Origin: Platanthera guangdongensis
Taxonomy: Eukaryota; Streptophyta; Magnoliopsida; Asparagales; Orchidaceae
NCBI GenBank assembly: GCA_039583875.1
Contig: CM077150.1
Span: 190,334,733 to 190,398,732, forward strand
Length of the DNA stretch: 64,000 bases
Reading direction: 5' to 3'
Both the position numbers and the translations under genes were made by a program. Under the pieces are notes generated by a model. The model did no database searches, was not told where the DNA came from, and was given only the letters and a program-made list of their open reading frames with translations. Positions 31,763-43,676 of the stretch are shown piece after piece. Positions within the stretch are counted from its first letter, which is position 1. Each line of letters starts with the position of its first letter.

Positions 31763-34566
31763 TGTCACAAGCTGCATTTCCTCAACGAGCAGGTCGTATC
31801 AGAGCAAGAGGAAAAACGGGTTATGATGCCACGTCGTGCAGTGGATAACTGCACACGCTCAGGCACACCTTTACACTAACTAGACTAGATTAAAATCATC
31901 AGTTATATGCAAGAAAACCGTTGAGTTTGATGGCCGTATCCCTCGGCCTAGTAGAGCAAAATGTGGTTGTACGTGGCGGAAAATAATTTATGTTAGTTGC
32001 GATTTTTCCTATATGCACTCTAGATTTATTATACCATAGGAAATCGTCTGTTTTTTTATGTGGTTTGGAAATACGTCTTAGTTTACCAAAACATGTATGC
32101 ATGACATAGAATAGTAGGTTTGTTTTAACTTTAAAATATCTAATGCAACCTAGCATAAATCCTTTCCAAGAGCAAGTAGACATCATCTCATGCAAATGAT
32201 TAATATTAGCAGTCTAGCATTCATATGTAGCAAGTAAAGAAAGCCACCAATGGGCGCCAACAAGCTGACACGATCCCATTGGGGCGTATGTATGTCTGTA
32301 TAATAAAGGAAAGAACTACCTCCCTAAGCAATCTTGGCTAGCTCCAAGTAAACTCTACCGAAAACCTAGTCGCTCAACCGGCTACAACCTGCACTGAGGC
32401 ATTCAAGAAAGAATACCTCAGCAATCATCAAAGCTACAACATAGAGCATTAAGTTCATAAAATATGACGAAGGGGCTTACCGACCCCGTAGCAATTTTTC
32501 ATATAAAACGAGTGAAAAGAACAGGGTGGAAAACAAGTGTCAAACACTGCCAACCTAAAGTGTACAACGCACCAAGTGCGTGAAATTCTCATCAAGTCCT
32601 GCTCAACCAGCAGGAGCTAAAAGGCAACATATATGCCCATTCCATCATCTTTATAACAAGAAACAACTATACTAGTGAAACATAAGCAGCAGTTAAGTTC
32701 GATTCCGCAAGGGTCTTTTGGTGGCGGCCCTAAAGTGGAACACACCAATAAAAGCCAGCCCAAATCGGGGCCAAAACGGTGCTCTACACCACAAAACAAA
32801 ATCTTGTGGCCACCAAGGCTGAAACCACACCACCCCTTACCGAATCCTCACACAAACGCTCCTGCCATGGTTCACAATTCGCCTCGCAAAACTCACCATA
32901 ATCCAAGCTAAACACGTTTCCTTTCATCGTCCTCACTTATGACTACAAATTGCCCAAGTTATGTTAAACTTGATAGAGTTTGGGTCTCTACTTCACAAGT
33001 AACAACGCCGATTAAACACAACAAGCTCTCTAATCGTAGAGAAATACAAGGTAAAACATGGAAAAATTAGGCGAACAATATGTAAGCATATAGATTGGGA
33101 AATTCTTGAAAGACAAGATTATTCATGGGTGCATAATAGACAAAAGATGAGATTCAAGACAAGATGAACAAAGCTAACAAACTTGAAAGGGAACCTACAC
33201 TTGCAAGAATCAACGAACAAAGACAAGATTGGCAAACATCGCAAAAATTAGCTAACAAAAGATAAGATTAGCAAGGGCGAAGAACACCGCTTGCCTGAAT
33301 CGAGACGACACTGCGACGGCTGCTCCTCTTTTTCCTTTATTTCTTCCCTTGCCTTAGCTTTTCTCCCTTGCTTTCTCTTTGAAATGGGGAAGAAGATGAA
33401 GAAGAGGAATGGGTGAGGAGGAAAACTCTAGTCTCGGCCTTATTTCCTCCAGGACAGAGCTCGAATGTTTTATCCAGAATCAGAGAAATGAACGGCACAA
33501 AAAAACTGGAAAAATTGATTTTTGGCCCTGACACGCCCTATGACACGCCCGTGACACAGTCTGTGTCACTTAAGCAGTGGGCAACCGCCTCACCTCCAAA
33601 AAGTACACGGCATGTGACACGCCCATGTCCGAGGCCGTGTCACTGAACACGCCTATCTATATGGCCATGTCACACGACCGTGACACAGCCCACAGCACCC
33701 GCCAAACAATCCGAGAAGGACACGGCCTGGGGACACGCCCGTGTCCCAAGCCGTGTCACCCCTACTCGACACTCGTCGAGTGAATTTCGTCGAGCGAAGT
33801 TCGTCGAGAGAGGGACACGCCCTGTGACACTCCCGTGTCACAGGCCGTGTACCCCTTCTCTCGACACTCGACACTCGTCGAGTGAATTTCGTCGAGCAAA
33901 TTCGTGGGGAGCGGGAGACGCCCTGTGACACGCCCGTGTCACAGGCCGTGTACCCCTTCTCTCGACACTCGACACTCGTCGAGTGAATTTTAGCGAGCAA
34001 AGTTCATCGAGAGTGGGACACGCCCGTGTCACAGGCCGTGTACCCCTTCTCTCGACACTCGACACTCGTCGAGTGAACTTTGTCACCAAAATTCATCAAA
34101 CACCCGGGACACGCCCTGTGACACGCCCGTGTCACAGGCCGTGTAGCCCGATACGCCCTAGGACACGGCCGTGTCCCAGTCCGTGTCCCCCAAATGCGCT
34201 CTAGGTCTTTGACCTCTTACACCTCTCCCTTGCTACAAGAAACTGCAGCCATAATTTGGCACCTGAGGGGGTAAAAACTAGCAAACATGCTTTTATCTAC
34301 TAACTCCACATCTTCCATACAAAATTCCATACAATCAACCCGTTTTGAGCAACACGACTCAGGCTCGAGAAATTGCATGCATTCCCTAAGAGGCCTCACC
34401 GAGTCCCCAAAAATAGACTACGGCTTGCTGGGGAACCATGCAACTAGGCTACCAAAACAGCCACTCGAAAGCCCGCGTGAAAACCATGCTCAAACAACGG
34501 TCAGTGCCAACGCAATGCCCATCAAGCGTATGCAATCATTCAACGAAAAAAATCCGGGGCGTTACA
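31763..34566 (-). repeat. 5' LTR of B (2804 bp, uninterrupted)
   Basis: Runs from TGTCACAAGC to GGGGCGTTACA on the plus strand. Its position 32317/32318 is the empty equivalent of the A insertion. It has CT-rich stretches near 33320-33400, a tandem array at 33523-34197 and no credible gene; open frames in both LTRs of B are chance readings. Confidence 0.93.
33523..34197. repeat. GTGTCACAGG / CTCGTCGAGTG tandem array, B 5' LTR
   Basis: Same organisation as 16139-16795, with units of about 95-100 bp. Units differ slightly in order and in small deletions between the two LTRs. Confidence 0.88.
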
Positions 34567-34571
34567 CTTTA

Positions 34572-35676
34572 GCCTTGACTAGAAGATATCCAGGAACTTA
34601 TTGACTGATAGAGTTGTTATTGTCCTTGAAGAATCCTGAAATGAAGAAGGAAGAAGACTCTTGATTTTGAATGGATGTTCTTCTTCTCCTTCAGCTGCTG
34701 TTCTTTCTCTGGTCTAGGGCTTTTTGTTTCTTTGCTGTTGTATAGCCCTGTGTATTGCTTGTGCTATTTCAGATTCTTGATCTCTCAATCACTATCTGTG
34801 TGCTCTGCGCTTCTGTGTATTCGTGAAGGAAGAAGAAAAATCCTTTTTATATTTTCCATGAAATCTTTCTTCTGAATTTTGAATTTCTTCAGCATTGATT
34901 ACTGACGGCCTTGAGAATGTATGCATTGATTGACTTCCCCAACTGTCGCATTGAAAATCGGCAAGCAATAATCCTGATAAAGGCCATTATCAATGCTGCT
35001 TCTAACAGTAATATTCAGAGAATATTAAGCATTGATTACTCAGGAATTATTGTAATAATATAAGGACAGAGGGAGGAAAAGTCCATGTCTGGAACTGCAC
35101 AGAAATCATCGAGTGAAGACTAGAATTCGTCGACCTGGGTGCTAAGTTCGTCGAGCTGAAAAGTTATGTTCATCGACCAGATAATTGTTGTTCGTCGACA
35201 TGAGATCCAAGATCGCCGACCTAAGAATAGATAACTGCTTTCTCTAGAACCTTGCCAATTATGTGCATCAAGATCGTCGAGTTGAGATTCTAACTTCGTC
35301 GACTGGAGTTCAGTGAAATGTTTCTTGGACTTAGATATGTAGAAGTAAAGTATCCAGAAATCGTCGACCTGAGAATTAAGTTCGTCGACCTGAGAATTAA
35401 GTTCGTCGAGCTCAGCTCAGAGAATTGTCTCTGAGTTCGTCTAGCTGAGCACGACTTTTGTCGAGCTGAGTTTGACGAACGTCGAACTCATTTCCTGAGT
35501 CTTTGAAATTTCTTTAAGACTTGAGTCTGCTGTAGTCTGTAGATGGCTGGTCCATGTAGTGGTGATTCTAAGGACATGAACTAAACTCTAGGACACAAAC
35601 ATGACCCTAGCTATACATGTTGGGTCAAACATCCAAGTTTAGTGAATCTAGCCCAATTCTAACTAGGGATCCAACA
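34572..35676 (-). repeat. 5' LTR of element C, outer piece (1105 bp)
   Basis: Continuation of 5104-5694 after B. It ends GGATCCAACA at 35676, like the LTR of G at 40266. It contains a TATA box on the minus strand (34844-34851, TATAAAAA) and the TTCGTCGACCTGAG array further upstream. Confidence 0.85.
35107..35490. repeat. TTCGTCGACCTGAG array in the C LTR
   Basis: About a dozen copies of TCGTCGA followed by CCTGAG or GCTGAG are irregularly spaced by 15-45 bp. The TCGTCGA core gives many TCGA palindromes. It lies about 250 bp upstream of the TATA box of this minus-strand LTR. Confidence 0.85.
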
Positions 35677-36336
35677 GTCAATTTCTGTGGTCTCGTATAG
35701 TCGATACGAGCGCATTATAACTCGTCGCATCCTGATTCAAGATCTAACAATGGATATAGAAATTTTGACCATTTTAGCGCATCACGACGCACATATTTTG
35801 GACTTTTACCAAACGAACTCCAATTCGACCCCGATCAGTGGCGTTGGATTCGTATGATCAATACAAAGTTAACGAAATTGATTCCTGTCAATTTTGATAA
35901 TGGGTGGTCAAATTGTGGTCAAATCAAGCTCAATTATGCACCGAAGAGCGTGCACACACCAAAGGTGACCCAACACCCCAAATTTGACCCAACCCCGATG
36001 GCTGGGACCTATTTTCATTTTGACCCTCATGAGTTGACCCACCAGGGTTGACTTAGGTCAAACCCTCCTTTTTCCCATTTTTGGAAATTTTACCTAAGGA
36101 GGTCACCCCCTTCTCCATGGGTAAATGGTACATTTCCTCCTTACCCATAGGGGCCACCAATTATTAAGATGGGATGGAGTGGGCCCAAGTGGTGGCCCAC
36201 CAACTTTTCCCACACTCCCCTCTCATTTTCTCTCTCCCATTTATGAAAGCACAAGCCCATAAGAGGCCCAACCTCATTTCCCCACATGAGGAATTTCCAT
36301 GAGCATCCAGCTGTTCCTGGACAGCTGGAGGGTGGA

Positions 36337-36366
36337 GATTAATCCCTCCCTAAGGAGGGATTAATC
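36337..36366. repeat. Perfect 13 bp inverted repeat upstream of a TATA-like site
   Basis: Arms GATTAATCCCTCC and GGAGGGATTAATC with loop CTAA, 41 bp before TATATA (36407). A second small pair, CAGCTG...CAGCTG, lies just upstream (36309-36327). Confidence 0.85.
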
Positions 36367-37689
36367 CCACATTGGGTAAGGGGAGGATATCACCTCCCCT
36401 CCAGTGTATATAGAGGCCCCCTCCCCCCCCCCCCCGATAATCTCCCTACAATCCCAAAAAGCAACTCCCCCACCCTTCCCCAATCTCTGCCAGAGCTCAG
36501 GTCACCGAAAAAGGCAAGCCCGAGCTCCACCACCACCTCCAATGGTGGCTCGGCCAGGACCCTCCCAAGCTCCTCCTCCATAGGTGGAAACCTTCCCTCT
36601 ACCTCCTCCCTTTTTTGGACATTTTGCATGTGAGCTCCGGCGGTCGGAGCGCAACCGCCGTCCCCCCTCCCTCCCATTTCAAAAAAAAGCTCCGGCGATG
36701 GCCGGCGACGGCAGGCCACCGGACCACTGTCGGAGGGAGCGTTGACCCCTGGGCAGTAGGCCGGGGGAGGAGTCAAGGCTCTTCGGCGGCAGGGAATGCT
36801 TGTAATGGCGGCTAGTTTTGTACAGCGGGGAGGGGGGATGATGAATAGTTAAAACAATATTATATAAATAATATTAATATATTGTTATAATATTTATAAA
36901 TATTATAATGTTATAATTAATAATGGTTTTGATTTTTCATAGACTAAACTAAGATACTATGGAAAAAGTGTTGAAAATGATAAATGTTCCCCTTGTTGAG
37001 GTCTTCTCGACGAAAATTTTGAGAATTTTTAGAATTGATTTGGTATTTTTAAAAGCCCCAATAAAATTTTTTTGGCCAAATTAAAAGTCCAAAACTCTTT
37101 GAAAAATTATGAAATTTTTCAAGGCTCACTTTAATCCCTCTTAGAAGTTGTGGCAAAACTTTGGGATCATGGTGACAAGATTTAATATTTTTCCCAAATT
37201 ATGGAAGCCTAGGATCGCGCTCGGTATTTATTACGCTCGTTTTCTCCGAAAATGAAAATTGGATCGCGCGACTATCTTCTCTAATTTAAAATATAAATTC
37301 AAATTGTCTTATCAATGAGAGTGGTCGTGGCAAGTAACCAAGCTTTGTGTGCTCCGAGATTTCGTGATACCGTCGAGCGCCTCACCTCTCGTGTGATTTG
37401 GGCACACTCGGAAAGTGAGAGTACGAATAGTGCGTTATGAATCTTTCTTGACGGTTAATAAGGAAGTAACTCCTAATAAGCCCCGATCCAGTTAAGTCGT
37501 GAATTAATAAGGCGCACCCCAATTACTATCGGATCTTAATAATGGGAGTAACCAAAGGAAGATTTTAAAAAAACTTAGATGGAATTGAATGTGTTTCCTG
37601 AGAACGTAGATAGAACTGAAGCCTCCTAGATGGTGTGATTGGACTACTAACTATTTTCTTTGTGATTATTCCAGTCTTGCACTAGTCCA

Positions 37690-38200
37690 ACTCCTTTATT
37701 CATTCAGTTCAATACTACTCCAGTATAGTACTAGTCAAGTTCATTTCAATTCAGTACCTTCAATTCAATACTACTCCAGTCTCGCACTGGTCAAGTTCAT
37801 TTCAGTTCAGTACTTTCAATTCAGTACTACTCCAGTCTAGTACTAGTCAAGTTCATTTCAATTCAGTACCTTCAATTCAGTACTACTCCAGTCTCGTACT
37901 GGTCAAGTTTGATTCAGTTCAGTACTTTCAATTAAGTACTACTCCAGTCTAGTACAGGTCAAGTTTATTTCAATTCAGTACCTTCAATTCAGTACTACTC
38001 CAGTCTCTTACTAGTCAAGTTCATTTCAGTTCAGTACTTTCAATTCAGTACTACTCCAGTCTACTACTGGTCAAGTTCATTTCAGTTAAGTACGTTCAGT
38101 TCCGTACTACTCTAGTCTTGTACTAGTCAAGTTCAGTTCAATTATGTACTTTCGTTTCTGTACCACTCTAGTTTCGTACTGGTCACACTTCATTACAGTG
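37690..38200. repeat. 56 bp tandem repeat, about nine copies
   Basis: Each unit contains TACTACTCCAGTCT, ACTGGTCAAGTTCATTT and CAGTACTTTCAATTCAG. Unit starts fall at about 37713, 37769, 37825, 37881, 37937, 37993, 38049, 38105 and 38161. The last two units are more diverged. Confidence 0.92.
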
Positions 38201-39044
38201 CTTAAATTATACAGCTTTTGTTTGGCAGCTTTATTTACCGCACTTCATTCCTGCATTTCACTAATATAAACCTGGGTCCTGCTCTGACGAGCAATTATCT
38301 TTTAAGGTCGAGCCTTAGTTGGTGAAAACTGGAGTTGAGGTGTTCCTCTGAGTTTAGTCTCAAATAAAGTGATCCCAAGCTCCTTGTCGAAAGTTGAGCT
38401 GAGCATCGCTGCCTGAAGGTTAACATATAGTAGGGCAGGCCGTCGCAGACCCGTTGCATTTTAGCATGATTATTTGATTGATTGCTTGTGAACTGCTTGC
38501 GGTAAATTGTGGGGGGGGGGTCAGTCCCTTTCGCAAACCGTTTGTACCGGTGCGGGTATGTTGACGACTCAAAGCGATAGGGTGATGGATACCACAGTTG
38601 ACCGAATATTATGTTGTCCCCATTTGGTTTTCCTCCATTAGTCGGCCAAAATATTGAATCACCGGATGTTGCTCACATACACGAGTACACAGGCTTGTAC
38701 GTAAATGCCTGGGCTGTGTGGTACGACCAGCCCCAAAAATGGTAGGACTAGCCACTGTCACTGACGACCACATCGATGAGGCCCGCAGGGCTCGCTTCCC
38801 TGCTTGAAAAGAAGCGGTCCATTCTATGTCGACATAGAATTGTGTGTGTGATCGTGAATGCCTGCGGTATGTGCGTGGCTGTGAATGCCTGTGATAGAAT
38901 ACATGTTGAGAATACCTATTGTGTTGTTATGTTAGTGGAGCTTTGCTGCTGCTTTTCCGGTTATACTATGTTGTGCATCTTATAATTACTTCTAGCCTAT
39001 ATATATGAAATGTTGTACTAACTCTCCCTTGCTTCGACTATCTA

Positions 39045-40266
39045 CTTTTGTTGGGTGGGTGTGTGCTCGTCCCCAAGATATGGATCTGGGGAGGAGATGT
39101 CTCTTCTCTATTCTCTATACAACAAAGAAGACTAGTGGATTGCTGTTTTAAAAGCCTCCTTCCAAAATCACTTGGAGCCTTTCTCAGGGTGTAGGTCTTC
39201 TGCCTTGTCTTGAAATGATCCAGGAATCTTTCGACTGATTCAGATTTTGTTGTCCTTGAATATTCCTGGACTTGAAGTTGAAGAAGACTCTTAGTATCTG
39301 TTTGTTGTTCTTCTTCAGTCTTCAGTAAGCACAAGGAGAGAAAGGTTGTTTTCTGCACAGAGAAGAAGTAGATATGTTTCTGTATGTTTATGTAATTCTT
39401 CTCTGAATCACTTCTTGGTTGTTCTGTGTATTCCTTGCTTGTTCTCTTTTTTTTGAAAAGAGAAAAATCTTTTTTATATTCTCTGTCGAATTCTCCTTTG
39501 AATTTTGAATACCAAGTATTGAATTCTGATTGCCTGGAGAATGAAATACAGCTGGAGAATATTGTCTTTAATGATTTTCCCCAACTATCGCAATAAATTA
39601 AGCAAGTAATTAACATTGATGAAGACCATAGTTAATGCTGCCAATAATTGCTATATTCAAGAGAAAATGTGCATTAATTACTTAGTAAATCACTGCTAAA
39701 TAATAAATGGAATAAGGACAGAAAAAAAAGGAAAAACTCTAAGTCTAGCACTGGACAAAAATCGTCGAACTCTGAACATATTTCGTCGACCGGAGATCCA
39801 AGTTCGTCGAGCTGAGAAATCCTGTTCGTCGACCTGAGCTCAGTGAACTGAATTCTGGAAATAGCTTGCCAATTCTACGGTCCAGGTTTGTCGAGCTAAG
39901 AATCTGTCTTCGTCGAGCTGTGTATAGTGAAAATAAACTGGAATGAATATATTGAAGCTGAACAACAGACTTCATCGACCTGAGCTCGAATATTGTCGAG
40001 CTCAACTCAAAGAAGTTATTCTGAGTTCATCGATCGGCGATCGATGATCGTCGGGCTGAGTTCGAAGAATTTCGAACTGATAATTTTTAACTTGAATTCT
40101 TCGAATTCTTGAGTCTCCTAAAGTCTTCTGTTGGCTGGTCCATGAATGTTGAAACTAATGACTTAGGCTAAACTTTAGGACTCAAAGACTTGACCATGGC
40201 TATACAATTTGGGTCAAACTTAACCTAGTCAGTGAACCTAGCACAAATCCAACTAAGGATCCAACA
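39045..40266 (-). repeat. 3' LTR of G, truncated at the left
   Basis: Ends AAGGATCCAACA at 40266 and matches the outer piece of the C LTR (for example around 34585-34660 and 39215-39300). The first 400-500 bases expected from C are missing at the left. TATA box on the minus strand at 39471-39478. Confidence 0.8.
39761..40080. repeat. TTCGTCGACCTGAG array in the G LTR
   Basis: About ten copies of the TCGTCGA/TCGTCGAGCTGAG motif, as in C, about 280 bp upstream of the TATA box in minus-strand sense. Confidence 0.82.
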
Positions 40267-40281
40267 ATCTCCCCCTATTTG
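40267..40281 (-). other. Polypurine tract of G
   Basis: The minus strand reads CCCAAATAGGGGGAGAT, then the LTR start TGTTGGATCC. It is nearly the same as the tract of A. Confidence 0.85.
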
Positions 40282-40440
40282 GGTGAGGTCACTAATAAAA
40301 ACAAACGAAAATAATCACAAGCAAAAATAATATATCTGGCAAAAATTTAAAAATATCTAGCAGATATGTACATAACAGGAGCTTTGTTACAGTAATAACA
40401 AATAGAGTTCAGAAATATAAAAGCTAAACAAAATGTTCAC

Positions 40441-43301
40441 TTATTCTTCTTGGCCTTTTTCTTTATCAGTTTTTTCAGATCTTTCAGAGGGCTGTCTGAA
40501 TTTTATTGTTCTGTTGGGATTAGCAGCTTCTTTTTTAGACATTGTCATGTCAGCTGCTCCAATGATATTAAGAGAAGTTGCTCTTGGTACTATAGCCTCT
40601 GGATTCAGGTTCATATAAGCATCTATATTGAAGAATTTATTAGATTTATCTTACCTTTTCAGTTCTTCTTTTCTGTAGGATGACATTGAAGTGTATTGAG
40701 AAGGATCTATACCTTCAGTTTTAGCTTTGTTAATCATGGAGAGTCCAACTAATTCTTGAAATCTGGCCATTCTTGCAGTTGTATCCTGTTCAGGATTCAC
40801 AAAAGGGATTGGAGGAGATTCTGGCCTTTTTGTACTGTTATCCTTTTCAGATTTATCAATTTCAGATACTCTCTGTTGCTTATCTGGCTTCTAATGTTGC
40901 TGTCTGCTGCTACTTGAATGTTTGTGCCGACTGCTTCCTTGAAATTGAGATCTTGAAGATCTATCATGTTGTCTTTGATAAGTTTGAGTATATGAAGTAG
41001 ATCTCTGAGAAATATTTCCTGAAGCACCAGCTGCTGGAGGAGGAGGAAGACCTCTCCAATTCCTTTGAGGAGGAGGAGGAGAGTACCTTCTGCTTTTCTT
41101 CCTAGCTTTTCGGTCATTCTTGGATAGCCACATCCATGAAGGCATCCCTGGGTAAGGTGTAATCTTCTGCAAAATATAGTAGGGAGTATCTGCATTATGA
41201 TTGGGCTTTGGAACAGCCTCAGCAGGAGTTTTTCTTTTCTTGGCAACTTTTATCTTTGTTTTTGAATCATCAGACTCATCAGAGTCTTCATCATCATCAT
41301 CATCATCAGAAGATCCTGGAGGATTTGCATACAATTCATCAATTGCCTTCAGAATAAATTTGGATATTTGTTTCTCATCCTAAGGAGGCACTTGAGGTTC
41401 TGCAACTTCTGTTTCAGCAACACTTTCAAGAATTGTTAAACTTTCTTCTGCTATATCAGCCAGAATAATATCATCTAGATTAGGTAAACGACTATCATAC
41501 ATCCTATAAGTAGGAGGAGAGATAGCCTTTGCAGGAGAAATAGCCTTGGGGGCTGATACAGTTGGAGGCTCTGCTACTGCAAAATTGGTTTTAAGTTGCT
41601 TAGCAACTGAAGGGCTTATTGGAGCAGTATAAGCTATAATAGATTTGGATTGCTGTGAGCAAACTTCTAGAAGAAAATTTAGATAAGTTGTATCAAAATA
41701 ATATAATAAATGATATAAATCAAGTGTGAGATTGATAATACAATCACCAAGAGTTATAATCTCTACAGTTTCTACTACTGCATCTGTACTCAACATATCA
41801 AAATCAAAATCAAAATCAAAGTTAACATCTGTCTCAACTTCTGTAGTCATTTGTACATCTGTATCTGCATCTATCTGCAAAACTGCTATTTTTGCTACTG
41901 CTGGAGGAGAGGAAACTGGAGCTTCTTCATTGGGTATCTCCCCCGACCTGGTTTCAGAGGGCCCTGAAGCCAGGCCCTAGAAGAAGGGACAGTGGAGGCA
42001 GCAAAGATGATGATAGAAAGGGATACAATAGAGGCAGCAAGAGGTTTAATGGCCTCTACTATAAGATTTGAGATAAGGGGAGCGAGGAGTTCCAGAAGAG
42101 ATGAAATTGAAGGGGAATCCATTTTCGTGAACTCAGAGGGTGTCTGAGTTGATACATGGAGGATGGATGATGAAGGAAAAGTGGTGATGTCTGCCATTGG
42201 CTCATCATGAGGAGATGGAGAATTTTTGGGAGATGAGAGTAGATTAAAAGATGGAATAGATGAGAGATTATAGAGGGGAATGTCATCAAGATGATGATGA
42301 AGTGGGGATGGATGTGGTGTAGTATGTTCTAGAGATGGAACTAGTGTTGGTAGATGTTGAATTTGTGTGGGTTGATGCTCAGGAGATAGAATTGGTGGAG
42401 TTGGTTGATGTACAGGGGATTGAATTAGTGTGGGAGTATGAGTGGGAGAAGAGGATGGTTGTTGAGATGGAGGTGTAGGTATCTGAGTGGATGGAATGCT
42501 GGTGGAGGGGACAACTTCTACTGGCGAGGATTTGCTATTGCAGCTCTTGTACCCTCAAAACCTCTGGAATAGGTTAAAGCCTTAGATGGCTTTGAGATAG
42601 TCCTCTCCCACCTTCCAAACAAGGTACAAGTAAGCCTTTTGGAAGTATTGATGAATATGGTCTGGGAGACAAGGGATTCATCAGCTTTCTCCTATAGGAA
42701 AAATACCCAGAACTCTTCCAAAACTAACTTCTTTCTTATTATTCTTCTTCTTTATCGAATCAAACAACAGTTTTCTCCAGTTGACTGATTTCTTCTCAAC
42801 CAGAGCATACATCACTGGAAACTGGTGCCTGGTGATGTAGTCATGGGCTGTGTGTTTACCCAACAGAACTTTCCCGACAACATTAGCAAGAAATTTATAT
42901 TCAGATGACAAATTCTTCTTTAGTAATTTATTAGGGTTTTCTCCAGTATGACCCATTTTAATTAGCATGTTAACATATTCAATACTATACATTTCTATAT
43001 CTTCATCACCATTCATCAAACCAAAAATTTAAGTTAACAAGGTGGGGGTTAGATAATTCTGGTTACCAGATATAGTCCCAGTCATTGTGTCTGCATCTGG
43101 AGTTGAGGAGGCAAATACCCATTCTCATATATCTGTTGCAGTTATCTTTATTCTTGTTATCATGAAGTTCTTCAGTTGTTGGTCCTCAAACAGTTTCATT
43201 ATCTCTAGAAAAACATGATCGGAATGTTGGAATGAGTCAAAATCGATGTCGAAACCCATGTCAAACTTCATCGCTGCCAAAGAGCTCGACGGAATCGCCA
43301 T
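40441..43301 (-). pseudogene. Extra ORF (ORF3) of element G, strongly broken
   Basis: Read from an ATG at 43301 (MAIPSSSLAAMKFDMGFDID) to a stop at 40441-40443 (KTDKEKGQEE). The N-terminal domain includes YKFLANVVGKVLLGKHTAHD and WRKLLFDSIKKK, the counterparts of the A/H phrases. A Pro/Ser/Thr-rich middle follows, then an acidic run SSDDDDDDEDSDESDD (about 41280-41310) and a basic, Arg/Ser/Gln-rich tail. Stops occur near 43160, 43020, 41380, 40891 and 40652, and there is a frame change near 41890. It is longer than in A/H (about 950 codons). Function unknown. Confidence 0.75.
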
Positions 43302-43445
43302 TGTTTGCCTGCAAAAGAAAACAGAGAGATCAAGTGCAAGGGGAACAAAAAGCGCGGGATGGAGCTCGAAGAAAACCTAGATATATGGTTTTCAGAATAT
43401 GAAGCGGCAGACTCCGTCCAACAAAAAATAAAAATTCTTCAATCT

Positions 43446-43676
43446 GGGTTCGACGAAATAATTTATTAACAAAAGAGTTCGTCGATCTTAGTCAGAAGAA
43501 GGGAAAGTTTTCGTCGATCTCAGGTCGGAAAAATTTTCTTAAACAATATCCTCGATCACCATTCGACGAATAAGACTTCACACACAGAGAGTTCGTCGAT
43601 CTCAGGTCGACGAATTTTCAAGAACTTCTCTCTGTTCGTCGATCTCCGTTCGACGAACTATGGCAAATTCTTCGAC
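43446..43676. repeat. Internal TTCGTCGATCTCAGGTCGACGAA array between pol and the extra ORF of G
   Basis: Six or more copies of GTTCGTCGATCTCAGG or its inverted form, giving hairpins such as TTCGTCGATCT...TTCGACGAA. It uses the same TCGTCGA core as the LTR arrays of C and G. It starts at the end of pol and stops about 145 bp before the extra ORF ATG. Confidence 0.85.

Larger units (their letters stand above)
5695..34566 (-). mobile_element. Element B: Ty3/gypsy chromovirus (Tekay/Del type) with two nested insertions
   Basis: B is bounded by LTRs starting TGTAACGCCCC on the minus strand and by the CTTTA duplication. Subtracting A and H leaves about 11.5 kb, with 2.8 kb LTRs. On the minus strand the order is 5' LTR, primer site, gag with zinc knuckle, protease, a misplaced integrase segment, reverse transcriptase, RNase H, integrase, chromodomain-like tail, polypurine tract and 3' LTR. 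Many stops and frameshifts make it inactive. The order RT-RH-INT is that of gypsy elements. Confidence 0.93.
35677..39044 (+). repeat. Element I: part of a gypsy-type LTR
   Basis: Long non-coding sequence with LTR character: a TTGACC-rich part (35760-36070), a 13 bp inverted repeat (36337-36366), TATATA at 36407-36412, a CG-rich stretch (36420-36830), an AT-rich part, and a 56 bp tandem repeat (37690-38200). Near the end is a CG-rich block (38550-38800) that resembles in style the LTR of F. C inserted at its left edge (35676), so its left part should lie outside the window. The right border with G is unclear, between about 39000 and 39090, and no TG/CA end or duplication was found. Confidence 0.5.

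Noticed and set aside
35677..39044. Region I as unique host intergenic DNA with a gene promoter
   Set aside because: CG-rich block, TATA and tandem repeats resemble a gypsy LTR and there is no coding sequence downstream; still the least certain assignment.
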